A stretch of 64,000 bases of DNA from Ganoderma boninense (lineage: Eukaryota > Basidiomycota > Agaricomycetes > Polyporales > Polyporaceae). Of this stretch, positions 48,401 to 58,584 are shown piece by piece; the first letter of the stretch is position 1, and every line of letters begins with the position of its first letter. The stretch spans positions 1,116,001 through 1,180,000 of the forward strand of contig CM035308.1 of assembly GCA_002900995.3 (NCBI GenBank), in the 5' to 3' direction. A program made the translations under genes and the position numbers. The notes below the pieces were generated by a model that saw nothing but the letters and a program-made list of their open reading frames with translations, searched no databases and was not told the origin of the DNA.

Positions 48401-48926
48401 GACTCTGAGACTGACGATTGCTCTGCTATTCAGGACTGCAAGAATGTCCCGCCTCGGGTATGCTATGGTCGATGGCGATTTGGACGGAGCCGCGTCCTAC
48501 ACGGAAGGCACGCTCGGCCGACGCACTCCGGAAGGCTGGGAGCGATCCGTGGGTGCTCTGCAGCGTGGCCCGCTTGTTCTGGGCGGAGCGCAAAATTGAG
48601 CAGGCACGGCGCTGGTTCGACCGTGCAGTCGCGGCGAACGAGCACCCGGGCGACACCTGGGGCGATATCTGGGCGTGGTGGCTCAAGTTCGAGCGCCAGC
48701 ACGGAACGAAGGTTCGTGCGCGGTTGTCGTGTGGGCGTTGGACGATATGTTGCTGACAGTCGGATTGGATTTGAATTCGTAGGAGCAACAAGAGGAGGTG
48801 GTAAAGAAGACCATCGCCGCCGAGCCCCGGTATGGGCCGGCATGGCAGCCCATTGCCAAAGACGTTGCGAATATCCGCAAGAGCACGAAGGAGATACTTG
48901 AACTCACGGCAGAGGCGTTGCATTGA
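45488..48926 (+). CDS. PRP6: pre-mRNA splicing factor Prp6/Prp1 (U4/U6.U5 tri-snRNP)
   Basis: Bridging protein of the U4/U6.U5 tri-snRNP, needed for spliceosome assembly. Start ATG 45488 opens [18 protein letters not shown]; the PRP1_N domain follows ([21 protein letters not shown], then [20 protein letters not shown] and [18 protein letters not shown]). From about residue 280 the chain is built of HAT/TPR-like helical repeats, for example [56 protein letters not shown] and [16 protein letters not shown]. The C-terminus ends [11 protein letters not shown] with stop 48924-48926. About nine short introns interrupt the gene. Length and order of domains match full-size family members. A very strong call. 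Confidence 0.95.
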
Positions 48927-49987
48927 GGCATGCGTGGGATGGCAGGCGCGGATCGGAGGATCAGGAGCCGGAGGCTCGGGCATTGCGGCGTCGTCGTTTG
49001 GCTCGGTGTGTACAATTATCGCTGTCTCATTGATGCTATGTTAGTTCATCAGGGCCAAATGCCGTTATCGAATCGCGTTTTCCCCGCTCTCGCTTCCGAC
49101 GTGCTGCCAGTCCGTCGTCGTCGTTCTCCCAATCCCATTCCGCCGGTAGACAATTGCACCCACCATCGTGTGGATATAATGGTTAGTCGGTCAACCTCGT
49201 GTGCTGTTTTCCCATCCACGGGCACAAACCTCGCCTCGAACCTCAGTCGAACCTCTTATTTGAGACAGAGCCCCATGCACCGATTGCCCTTCTACCCTAA
49301 AGCCCTGCGTTGAACTTGTATCTTGTCAGTGAAATAGGGTCCATGTCGCATTTTGACAAGGACGGGGCGTTCCAAAGATATCCTCGAAGTTAAAAAGGGA
49401 TGGGTTTGACACGCATCCTTCTCACTGTGCTCAGCATCATCATCTCGTGCCTGCTCTTGTTTGATTGGCCCATGCCCAGGAAGAGATTGTGTTGGCTGTG
49501 TATCTTCGTCATCTGGAGGGAGAACACTGCTATGTTCTACTTACATGTTGCTGCAGCCGTCAGGTGTCGCGCATCCTTGATGAATCAAACGTGGGAGCTC
49601 GTTCTGAGAAGGACAAGGACCTTGGCCTGGCTTGGCTCGATGTACGCGAAGGAAAGCGGCTGTGGCCAGAGGACGGGGCGAAGCGCGTCGTTGTGGACCA
49701 ATGGGGATGAGGGCATGGAGGAGGCGCCTGATGGGCATCCGTCAAGTCGGGTCTGATTCGTTGGCTGGTTACCAGAGACGCGTACCGCCTTCTCGATCTC
49801 GGAAAGGGCTGCTGCATCGCGCGCCGTTATATACCATGCCTTGTGGTCTCGGCTCGCCCTCTGTCTTCTCCTTGTCGCACTCTGGTCGCAGGAGGGCCGC
49901 TCGGTCTGGGATCCGCCTTTTCTCCCTATCTGGTATTCCTTCCTTCCTTCCCCTTCTCTGCGCAGGTCGCCCACTGTTTTCTTCACG
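48927..49987. other. intergenic region with TATA box; one open frame of unknown status
   Basis: About 1 kb between Prp6 and the protease gene. A frame at 49465-49710 (+) has a coding-like segment (SEKDKDLGLAWLDVREGKRL), but no start context, introns or family can be supported. A TATATA at 49828-49833 lies 155 bp before the protease ATG and is a plausible core promoter. Confidence 0.4.
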
Positions 49988-52205
49988 ATGTCCTCGTCTA
50001 GCCGGTGCTCCTCGCTCTCTCTCGCTTTCCTCGTTCTCTCTTTGCTTGAGCTTGCTCTCGCCGTCCCTCTCCCGGCTTCGGTTCCCGCCCCTCTCCTCAA
50101 GAGCAGCAAGACTTTCACGTCCACAAGACCGAAGAAGGGCGGAATCGTGCTCCCGTTCGGACGTAAGCAGCGCAGAGAGGTCAAGAGACAAACCAGCAAT
50201 GGAGATGTTGTCGGCGGCGAAGTCGGTCTTGGCGACAGTTCGGACCTGTGAGTCCCAAACCAATCGTGACGCGTCTGTATACAAACCGACATTGGCCCCA
50301 GCTTCTACACCGTTGCTGTGACAATCGGCGACTCGACCACCGCCGTGAACCTCGGTCAGTCATTGCTTTTCTCGTATTTGCAGGTCGTGGTGAGGACGAC
50401 GTGCGCCTGACATGTGTCTGATCACAGATACTGGATCAAGCGATTTATGGGTCATGTCACAAGATTGTCAGACATCGACATGCCGCCACGCAACTGCCCA
50501 ACCCTATAACGCCAACACCTTCAAGGCGTTAGGGACCACCGTCTCGCTGCAATATGGCGACTCTACAAGTGGCACGCACGCCAACGGCCCGGTCGGAACC
50601 GATACTGTTACACTTGCCGCTTTGACCCTGCAAAACCAACCTCTAGCTGCGATCAACGACACTGACAACTCTGCCGTCTCAAATGGTGGTGCCGGCATCC
50701 TCGGTCTTGGCTTCCCCGGTCAGAGGTAGTCCCTTTTCATATCATCTCGTGTTTTGCGAGATCTCATGCTGGGATTAGCTTCGTCCAGGCGGCTGCTGTC
50801 AACAAACAGGTCGGTGTTATTCTTCTGCATTGAAGGGCTCCGTGCTGAGATATGATATTTTGGGTCCGGTCTAGTTCAACAACCCTCCCAACACCGACAC
50901 GTTCATCTCCCAGATCGGCACCTATGGACCGATCGTGTCGCGCCTAATCGAGGCGGACATGATCGACGACCCCTTGTTCGCGGTATGTCTCGGCCTCGCA
51001 ACTACTTAGCGGCAAAACATAAACACATGTTCTGTTTCTAGATTACTCTTCAGCGTAATACGATCGACGTGTCCGGCGAGGGCCAGATCACCATTGGACA
51101 ACTTCCGGATGAGATCGACGAGTCCAACATTACTTGGGTGCCCGTACGCCTCTACGACACGCAGGAAGGCGGTGTATCTCCCCCTTCTTTTGCGCCCAAC
51201 GAGAAGTACCCTTTGTATGTCTTGTTGCTACACTATCAACGCCCTTCTTCTAATAGTTGGTTTTGCAGGCGCTGGGAGGTTCCCATCGACGCGGTCTTCC
51301 TCGACGGGCAGAAGCTCGCCGACTCTACTCAGGCTAGTGCCGGTCTGAACAAGTCGGAGGTGTCTGCCCTTATCGACACGGGCAACTCGCTCATCCGCGG
51401 CCCCCAGGACGTCGTGAACAACATCTTGTCCACGGTCTCTACCGCGTACGCCGCGAACAGCAACGCGTCGCCCCTCCTCCCTTGCGATCAACCGCACACG
51501 CTTGCGTACCAGATCGGCGGTAAGATGTTCCCCGTCGATCCGCGCGACTTCACTTCGCAGCACAAGAAGGGTGACGTCACCAACTGCATCGCGAACAACG
51601 TCGTCTCCACCGACGCGCCAAGCGTCGGTGCGCTGTTCAGCTGGAACCTCGGCGATCCGTTCCTGAAGAGCAACATGGTCATCTTCTACTACGGCAACCT
51701 CACGCACCCCTCCGTCGACCCCCCGCGCATCGGCTTCGTCTCCCTTGTGCCGGCGGATGCGAATCAACTCTTCCAGCAGGCGGTCGACGACGCGGAGAAG
51801 TCAGGCAACTTCGAGTGTGAGTTTTGTGCAGTGCAGTTGTTTGCTACGCGCGGGGACTGATCAGCGGTTGTGTTCTCAGCTAAGGGAGATGCGGCGCCTA
51901 CCGCGAGCAGCCTTATCACCGAGGTCGGTAGCTCCACGTCCGGAAGTTCAAGTTCGACCTCGGCTGCGACGGCTACAGCGACGGATTCCAGCGTTGCGAA
52001 CGGCGCCGCCTCGACCGCCACGTCGGGCCCATCGACATCTTCGCCTCCCACCACGGTCGTCACTGTGACCAGTTCCTCTGCGCCGACGGCCTCGGAGTCA
52101 GCACATTCAAACGCTGCCGCGGCGTCACTCCGTATACCGAGCGGCGTCTGGTCGTCCGTGCTGCTCGCCACGCTCCCCCTGCTATCATCGCTGTGCATCC
52201 TTTGA
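49988..52205 (+). CDS. secreted, GPI-type aspartic protease (pepsin family A1)
   Basis: Extracellular or wall-bound endopeptidase. ATG 49988 opens a signal peptide (about 26 residues, ending ALAVPLP). A basic propeptide follows with dibasic sites (FGRKQRREVKRQ) suited to Kex2 processing. The first catalytic Asp is in NLDTGSSDLWV, split by an intron after the Leu codon; the second is in SALIDTGNSLIRGP. Cys pairs flank the first lobe loop (QDCQTSTC) and the second lobe (LPCDQP ... TNCIAN). The catalytic domain ends near IGFVSLVP. A Ser/Thr-rich tail of about 90 residues leads to a hydrophobic end (WSSVLLATLPLLSSLCIL), typical of a GPI-attachment signal. About seven short introns are present. 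Confidence 0.92.
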
Positions 52206-52756
52206 AAGGTTTTTTAAGGTTTCTGCTGGACTCGGGGGCTATTTCTATTGCATACGCAAGCACACGCACACACGCCGCATTCACCGCACCGCACCGCATC
52301 TCACTCGCCGTACACAGGACACATCGTACGCATACGTATCGTGGACACTCATGGACACTGTGCTGCCTACTGCTGCTGCTATATATGTACATACACCGTA
52401 CCTTAAGTGTGAAATGGCATCCTGGATCTCACCGCATTGTGTGCGATCAATTTAGCTTCTCGGGTCCGCAGAATTGCTTCGATGGATGTAATTCTCTGGC
52501 CATGAACGTTTACTCTCAGCACTTGTCGCCAGGTCACCCTTGCAGGCCACTATCCACTGATAATAATAAACTTGGCTCCTAGGGCGGACGGCGATTGTCC
52601 AGTCACCAGAGACCATGTACACTCATTACCTTTTCGTCCTGAGCGAGCTTCGGTTTGACCTCGAGTCTGCGTTCTTCCAGCGTGCAGACGCAATACACGT
52701 GATGGAAAGAAGCACCGGGGAACTGCGGCCCGAAACTGCGCGAAGGTCAGAAATCC

Positions 52757-52900
52757 TACAGCGGGTTTCACTGGACTTGTCGTTTGAGCGCCGAAAACGA
52801 GTGCGCCGCCATCCTGCTTCCAACCCCCACGGGCGCTCCCCTCGAAACTTCGACCAGCCATATCTCCTCACTCGCTCACCGTATTCACGCCATTCTTTCA
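52757..52900 (+). repeat. inverted repeat, left arm (144 bp)
   Basis: Matches the reverse complement of 53712-53855 over 144 bp without gaps, with about six mismatches (roughly 96 percent identity by eye). Similarity stops sharply at both ends. No terminal inverted repeats or target duplications were noticed at the arm ends. Confidence 0.9.
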
Positions 52901-53711
52901 CTATTCCGCGCTGCATTGCGTCACGGATGTTCAGATAGCAATTCCTCATTCACTCCACCGCACCTCCGCTGGGCAACAGGCTCTCTTGTCCCAAGCAACC
53001 CACGTTGGACCCAGCTACGACGCATCGCTCGGTAGCCCCATGCACGTACCCGAAAATCATCGGAAAGGGTTTATAGAAGCATCTTCCATGGTGGACAGTC
53101 AATAAGGTGCGGAATTTGTGTCTGCATCGTTCCACACGGAGGGCAGGCCGTAAGCCCCCTTCGGGCGTTATGAGATTTCTTGATTGGACGATGCGAGATG
53201 ACTCCCTTGTGAGTACTCTACATCTCAGGCATTGTGCGAAGGGGTGAGAGATGATGCGAGGTTGGAAATCGTTGCCATGACGCGAGGGATGGTGTTCGGG
53301 TTCGCCCACTAGAGGCGGCATCACAGGGAGGTGCAGACATTTAAAGGGGAAGCCAGATTCTATTTCAACGCGATGTAGACATAAGACATACGAGAATAGC
53401 ATGGTGTTTGCCTAATGCAGCAGTATTTTCGTGACACAGTGGGGGTCGGCGTACAATGGACGTTTGGAGCTGGGGACAGAAAAGCAATCAACGAACCTGG
53501 AATGACATCCTAGCATCCTATTCCCTTCTCAGACTCTGCCAGCAACTTTGCGCCTAGTTTGACGAAGCTTCGTGCAATATTGAGGACGATAACAGCATTG
53601 CATTGGAAGATGGTGTTGAAACAGGGTAGGAGGTGAATTGAGCGGATGGAAGTATACCAGGGACAGTGAAACTGTACAGCACAATAAAAGTCACCATTTC
53701 AGACCAGAAAT

Positions 53712-53855
53712 TGAAAGAATGGAGTAAATACGGTGAGCCAGGGAGGAGATATGGCCGGTCGAAGTTTCGAGGGGAGCGCCCGTGGGGGTTGGAAGCAGGA
53801 TGGCGGCGCACTCGTTTTCGGCGCTCAAACGACAAGTCCTGTGAAACCCGCTGTA
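53712..53855 (-). repeat. inverted repeat, right arm (144 bp)
   Basis: Reverse-orientation copy of 52757-52900. It ends about 74 bp upstream of the first F-box start codon, so it lies in the promoter or 5' leader of that gene. Confidence 0.9.
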
Positions 53856-53928
53856 TTGAGTGCTGTCCTGTAAGTGGCTCAAGCCTCACAAAAGACGACG
53901 ACCTGCTTGCTCCTTGACGCAGGGTGTC

Positions 53929-55780
53929 ATGTCTCCCGTTGCTGGCTTCAGCGAACTGCCTCCTGAACTCCTACGCACCATCTGCGAACTACTCCTCCAC
54001 CATCCGCCAGAATACAACGGGACAAATCACAAGCGGTCCCACATCGGTCTCAGTGCTGTCCTCGCTCTCACAAGAACATCTCGCATTCTCCACGAGCACG
54101 CCGTCAATGTACTTTGGGACACTCTCCCAGGTTACGGCTGTTTCGTTTTTACCCTTCCACGCGACGCCTGGACAATAGAAGAAAAAAACCCTCGTCCTCA
54201 TATATGGAGCGGAATCAAGACGGAGCAGCATGTCGTGCGTTTCCAGCAATACCTCCCATATTTCCTCTTCTCTCACCATCCTCTAGTCGATTGTGCGTCC
54301 CTTGGTCGATGCAGATCTCTTCCGCTTCCACCACTACGCCCCCCGTGTCAAGCGCATCATCGGCGATCAATACTTCCTAGACACCTTCCCTTCGCGCGTA
54401 TGGGGTATTCTCTGCCAGACTTCTGTCCTCACTGCGTTATCCACCTACTTCACTGCCAAAGGCCACACCCCGTTCCCCAACCTAGGCGTCCTGCACCTAT
54501 CACCCACAGTCGAAGATCCTGCGACATACTACGATACCCTCCCTATTTTCTTTAACAGGAATCTGCGTAATGTCGCGGACAAATGCTTGAAAATGAATGC
54601 GCAGACGGATCTCAGTTCATACCAACGTATGCTTTCCAAGCTGCAAGAGATGTCCCCCGGTCTCCTATTCTTCAACGTCAATGTCATTCCTTGGTTTACC
54701 ACCATGGCCTCCGCCCTCTCTAGTGCGCTTCCTAATTTCCGACAGCTCGCCTCAATTCACGCGACGATGATACCTCTCACGGCCCAAGCGGTCCTGCAAT
54801 TGGCGACCCTCACAAACCTTACCGATATTGACTTCAAAATTGACGAGCGTTGCGACGCCGAGTCTCTCGAACTCTTCGCTGATGCATCGAGCAAGAATTA
54901 CTTTCGCAAGCTCCGTACCTTCTCTATTGTCCACCAAAAGAATGCTGCCATTCCCAACATTGTGCTGCGGTCCATTTCCTCTCTCGCCGTCACAGTCATT
55001 GGAGTGAGCATCAACTCCTGGGACATCCGCATCCAGGAAGTCAAAGAGCTTCTCGCGACCATTGCCAACCGACCGGGACACATACGCCTCCGCTCGATCA
55101 ACGTCACGGTGCACGGCCTGCCCGACAAGGACGAACCTCTTGACGAGGACGACTTCATGCCCTTCTACAAGCTGTCAAACCTCGTCCATTTCGAGCTCAG
55201 CGTCCCGACCCGGTTGGCGGTCACGAACGAGGTGCTCCGCACCATGGCCAATTCATGGCGCAAGATCCGCAAGCTCCAGCTCGGCCCAGGCACCTATCCC
55301 CGTCGCGCCGACAACGACGCGCAACCGCTCGTCACGCTCGTCGGCCTCATCTCCTTCGCGCAGCTCTGCCCGAACCTCTCCTCACTCGGGGTTGCGCTGC
55401 ATCCGGTCCCCGGGTACGCGCACAAGGGCGTGCGGCCGAGCTTCGGGCGGCCGCACCGCGCGCTGCGGATCCTGCACGTTGGGCACTCCAAGATCGAGGA
55501 GACGGAGGTGCTGCCGACGGCGGTGTTCCTGTCGGACGTGTTCCCGAAGGTGGACATCGATTGCGACTGGCCGTTCGAGGAGAGCGCGTGGGAGGACGGG
55601 GCGGACTTCACTGACGTGGAGCGCGAGGAGCTCCTCGCGGAGGCGGTCTATCGCGACCGGTGGAACACGGTGGCGTGGCAGCTGGTGCCTGCGCTGGCGA
55701 AGGTGCGGAAGCAGGAGCGGAAGTGGGGGCTCGCGAATGGGAAGAGCATACCGAGGGTGCAGGTGTTCGAGGACGAATGA
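53929..55780 (+). CDS. F-box protein 1 with leucine-rich-repeat-like C-terminus
   Basis: Probable substrate adaptor of an SCF ubiquitin ligase. Two exons (53929-54234 and 54287-55780) with a 52-bp intron give 599 residues. The F-box lies at about residues 8-60: FSELPPELLRTICELLL, then SAVLALTRTSRILHEHAVNV followed by LWDTLPG. Exon 2 opens with RPLVDADLFRFHHYAPRVKR, the typical join to the repeat region in mushroom F-box proteins. The remaining chain has irregular Leu-rich segments (LPNFRQLASIHATMIPL, LCPNLSSLGVAL) resembling degenerate LRRs. The C-terminus is acidic, then basic. An in-frame ATG 23 codons upstream exists, but 53929 directly precedes the F-box. It is closely related to the gene at 62525, with the intron at the equivalent position. 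Confidence 0.82.
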
Positions 55781-56167
55781 GTGTGTTGTAGGAAGTGTAA
55801 GCGTCGTCGTAACTTATAGTACTTATGTACGGTTTGGTACGCAGAATTGAATGTGTTCCGTAATACACTCGGATAGAGTGAAGACGCGGCAAAAACATTG
55901 TGCACGGTCACATGCCTCTGAACGCGTCCAGTCCAGAGCCGGCTGCGTTAACGTTCGTATCCAAGTCTTGTTTCACTCGCGTATCCCTGCGCTACTGGGC
56001 CCCTCCTGCACATCCCACAACCTTTCTTATACTTCTCACAGTGCACGTAGTAGGTGTAGGTGTAGATTGACTTGGTTCCAATGATTGCAGGCTTGGTTCT
56101 TTCTCGAGCTGATTCATGTTGCCCTCCAGACCCTTCACCACGTTTCGGACCTCGTCAACTTAGAACC
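55781..56167. other. short intergenic region between F-box genes 1 and 2
   Basis: Nearly 390 bp; no coding sequence is recognised. A run of GTAGGTGTAGGTGTAGATTG-like sequence near 56050 is the only simple pattern. It should contain the terminator of gene 1 and the promoter of gene 2. Confidence 0.45.
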
Positions 56168-58223
56168 ATGGGATCCACGTTCTGTCGCATTCCTCCCGAG
56201 CTCCATCGGTCCGTGTGCGAGGCGCTGTTGTTGGACGAGTCCAACACAGATCCTGATGCAGACGCTCCTGAACCCTCGCTCGGACTAGGAACAAGGACTG
56301 TTGCTGTCCTCGCTCGGACCTCTCGATGGCTCCATGGACCTGCTGTGGATGTGCTATGGCGCACCATACCGAATATTGCTCTTCTCTTTCATACCATGCC
56401 CGAAAACTGCTACACGCAGACGCGCGCAGACAACTACACCAGATTCGTGGGTACCTCTGCCCATAAATATCGCGCACTGCGACTTAACGATGACACGGTG
56501 CTATTAGTCTTTCACCCGGCCGCTTCAGGATTCCGACTTCACTCGCTTTCACGCCTACGCGAGGCGAATTAGGGCGCTGGCCAGCTGTGCCCACCTCTCC
56601 GACACGGTCATCCGCTATTTTATCGGGCCAAAGGCGCTAAAGGAGCTAGCAGCCTTCGCGCATGCGCACGGGTGGCTCATTCTCCCAAACCTCCTGAAGC
56701 TCGAGTATTGGCATGGCCCCTGCTCATTCACCATTCTGCGCGTCCTTCATCGACTCTGCCGGCCACAGCTCCGCAGTTTTTCGTTAAGGATGTTCCCGCT
56801 CGCAATTCTGAAACGGCCTCCGACAGACCTGCAGCTCTACTCTCTGATCCCCCAAGGCAACAGCGAAGTCGAGGAGGTTATCATGACCATGCTCAAGAAA
56901 ATTCAAGCTATCTGCCCAGACCTGCGTGACTTCAGCGTTGCGGTGAATGAGGACAGCAAGCCGCTCGTGAAGGCCGTCTTGGACACTGCGATGAGCTTCA
57001 AGCACCTTACCAGTTTTCGCTGCGGGTCCACAACTCTACCCATCTCGATCCCGGCTCTCATCCACCTCGCTCTGCTCCCCAGTCTCGAGGTCCTCACATT
57101 TTCCACGGCCCGGGTCTCCTGGTTCCCAACTGACTTCCTTCTCCTCGACATCAAACCGAGGTCTGCCGTCTTCCCGGCCCTCCGCGACATCGCCATGCTC
57201 TCAAACACGCCCGACGTCCCCATGAAGGTCCTCTCGTACATCTCCTCCCCGCACTTCGCCACCCTCAGCGTGAGAATACTCAAGCCCGTCCCCCGCAAGA
57301 ACCTCATCCCCTTCTTCGACGCGATCCGGGGCCGCTGGCAGCAGCCGCGGCGCCGAGCCTCGCTCAAGGACATCTTCATCTCGATGGACGTCGTGCGCAG
57401 CGACGGCACCGACGCTCCCCCAGACCCGATAACGCTCAACACCATCGACACCATCCTCTGCTTGCGCAACATCCGCGTCCTCCACCTCGACATCCTCTGC
57501 CCCTGGCACACGGACGACGTCTTCCTCATCGAGGTCGCCGAGTGCCTCCCGCGCCTCGTCGAACTCCACCTAGGCGTCGACCGCCCCTGGCACGCGCGTC
57601 CGCAAGCGCAAGCACAGGCAGGCCTCCTCACGTACCGGTCGCCCGCGACGTTCGACGGCCTGCTGGAGCTCGCGCACCAGTGCCTCGAGCTGCGCAGCCT
57701 CGGCGTCGAGTTCGACACGGACCTGCGCGTGCCGCTCCTCCAGCCGGGCCTCTTCCGGCCGCCGTTCATCGGCGCGCACGGGTGCGCGCTCGAGCACCTC
57801 TCCGTGGGGTTCTCGCGCATCGACGCGCTGGACGACGGTGCGGACGTCGCGCTCGCCGGGCAGCTCTCGAACCTGTTCCCGGACCTGCAGACGTTCGACA
57901 GCTGCTGGCTCGACCTGCACGACGCGGACCAGGAGCGCGAGGCCGCGCGGCGCGGGCGCGAGGGCGACGCGTTCGTGGAGGACAAGGACGTCGTGGCGCG
58001 CATGGACGCGTGCTGGCGCCAGGCGATGGCGTGGACGACGGTGCAGCGGACGGTGCAGGAATTCTCGCTCATCCGGAGCCAGGAGCAGAGGTGGTACCTT
58101 GAGAACGTGCTGCCTTACAAACCGAAGTCGAAGAAAATAACCTTGACGGGCTTCCCCTCACGGGACGAGGACCTCGGCGAATCTGACTTCGAGGACGACT
58201 ACGTTGCGATGGATCAGTATTGA
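56168..58223 (+). CDS. F-box protein 2 with leucine-rich-repeat-like C-terminus
   Basis: Two exons (56168-56446 and 56529-58223) with an 82-bp intron (donor GTGGGT) give 657 residues. The F-box reads FCRIPPELHRSVCEALLLD, then VAVLARTSRWLHGPAVDV followed by LWRTIPN. Exon 2 opens DSDFTRFHAYARRIRALAS, equivalent to the join seen in the neighbours, so the intron position and phase are shared. The repeat region is Leu-rich (LPSLEVLTFSTARVSW, CLPRLVELHLGVDRPW, LFPDLQTFDSCWLDL). The tail is acidic. It is more diverged from gene 1 than gene 3 is. The GC content rises strongly in the 3' half (57,500-58,000), giving long open frames on other strands that are shadows. Confidence 0.8.
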
Positions 58224-58584
58224 ATGACCTCTTTGAAGTAAATAGCAATATTGAAGCGTACATAATCTCACCCGTTTGTGGCATTGCTTGGGCCCCGATA
58301 CACGGTATTTACTATACTTACACTGATTATTGTCTAATGTCTATGTTTGCCGTGGACCTGCGTGTTGCTTATTGGACAACATTCTCCGTACCACCTGCCC
58401 GCAAGGTAGTGACGCCTGCAGAGTGCACACTCGATGTGGGGTTTGGGGTATGGTGGAGGATTACCCTCGTCTTGTCGTATATATAAGCACATCCACCTGG
58501 CGGATACAATATCAATACAAGAAACCAGACCGCCTGGTTCTGGTGTGCTGTACTCTAGAACCTATAGGATACATGGAAGACGCC
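58224..58584. other. convergent 3' region between F-box gene 2 and MFS gene
   Basis: About 360 bp between two converging genes; AT-richer than the genes. A TATATATAAG string near 58478-58487 is present but stands downstream of both genes, so it is probably not a promoter. Nothing coding is recognised. Confidence 0.5.

Larger units (their letters stand above)
52206..53928. other. intergenic region carrying an inverted repeat
   Basis: About 1.7 kb with no recognisable gene. It contains the two arms of a 144-bp inverted repeat described separately. The 811-bp spacer between the arms (52901-53711) has only open frames without recognisable content. The right-hand end is the promoter region of the first F-box gene. 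Confidence 0.6.

Noticed and set aside
49400..49756. 118-codon frame with hydrophobic start as a secreted small protein
   Set aside because: The hydrophobic start resembles a signal peptide, but the rest is compositionally random, and a competing frame (49465-49710) looks equally coding; neither is supported.
57540..58140. Long Ala/Arg/Pro-rich open frames on both strands overlapping F-box gene 2
   Set aside because: They are shadow frames caused by very high third-position GC in the real coding frame.
58478..58487. TATATATAAG as a promoter
   Set aside because: It lies between two converging genes, and no plausible gene starts downstream of it.
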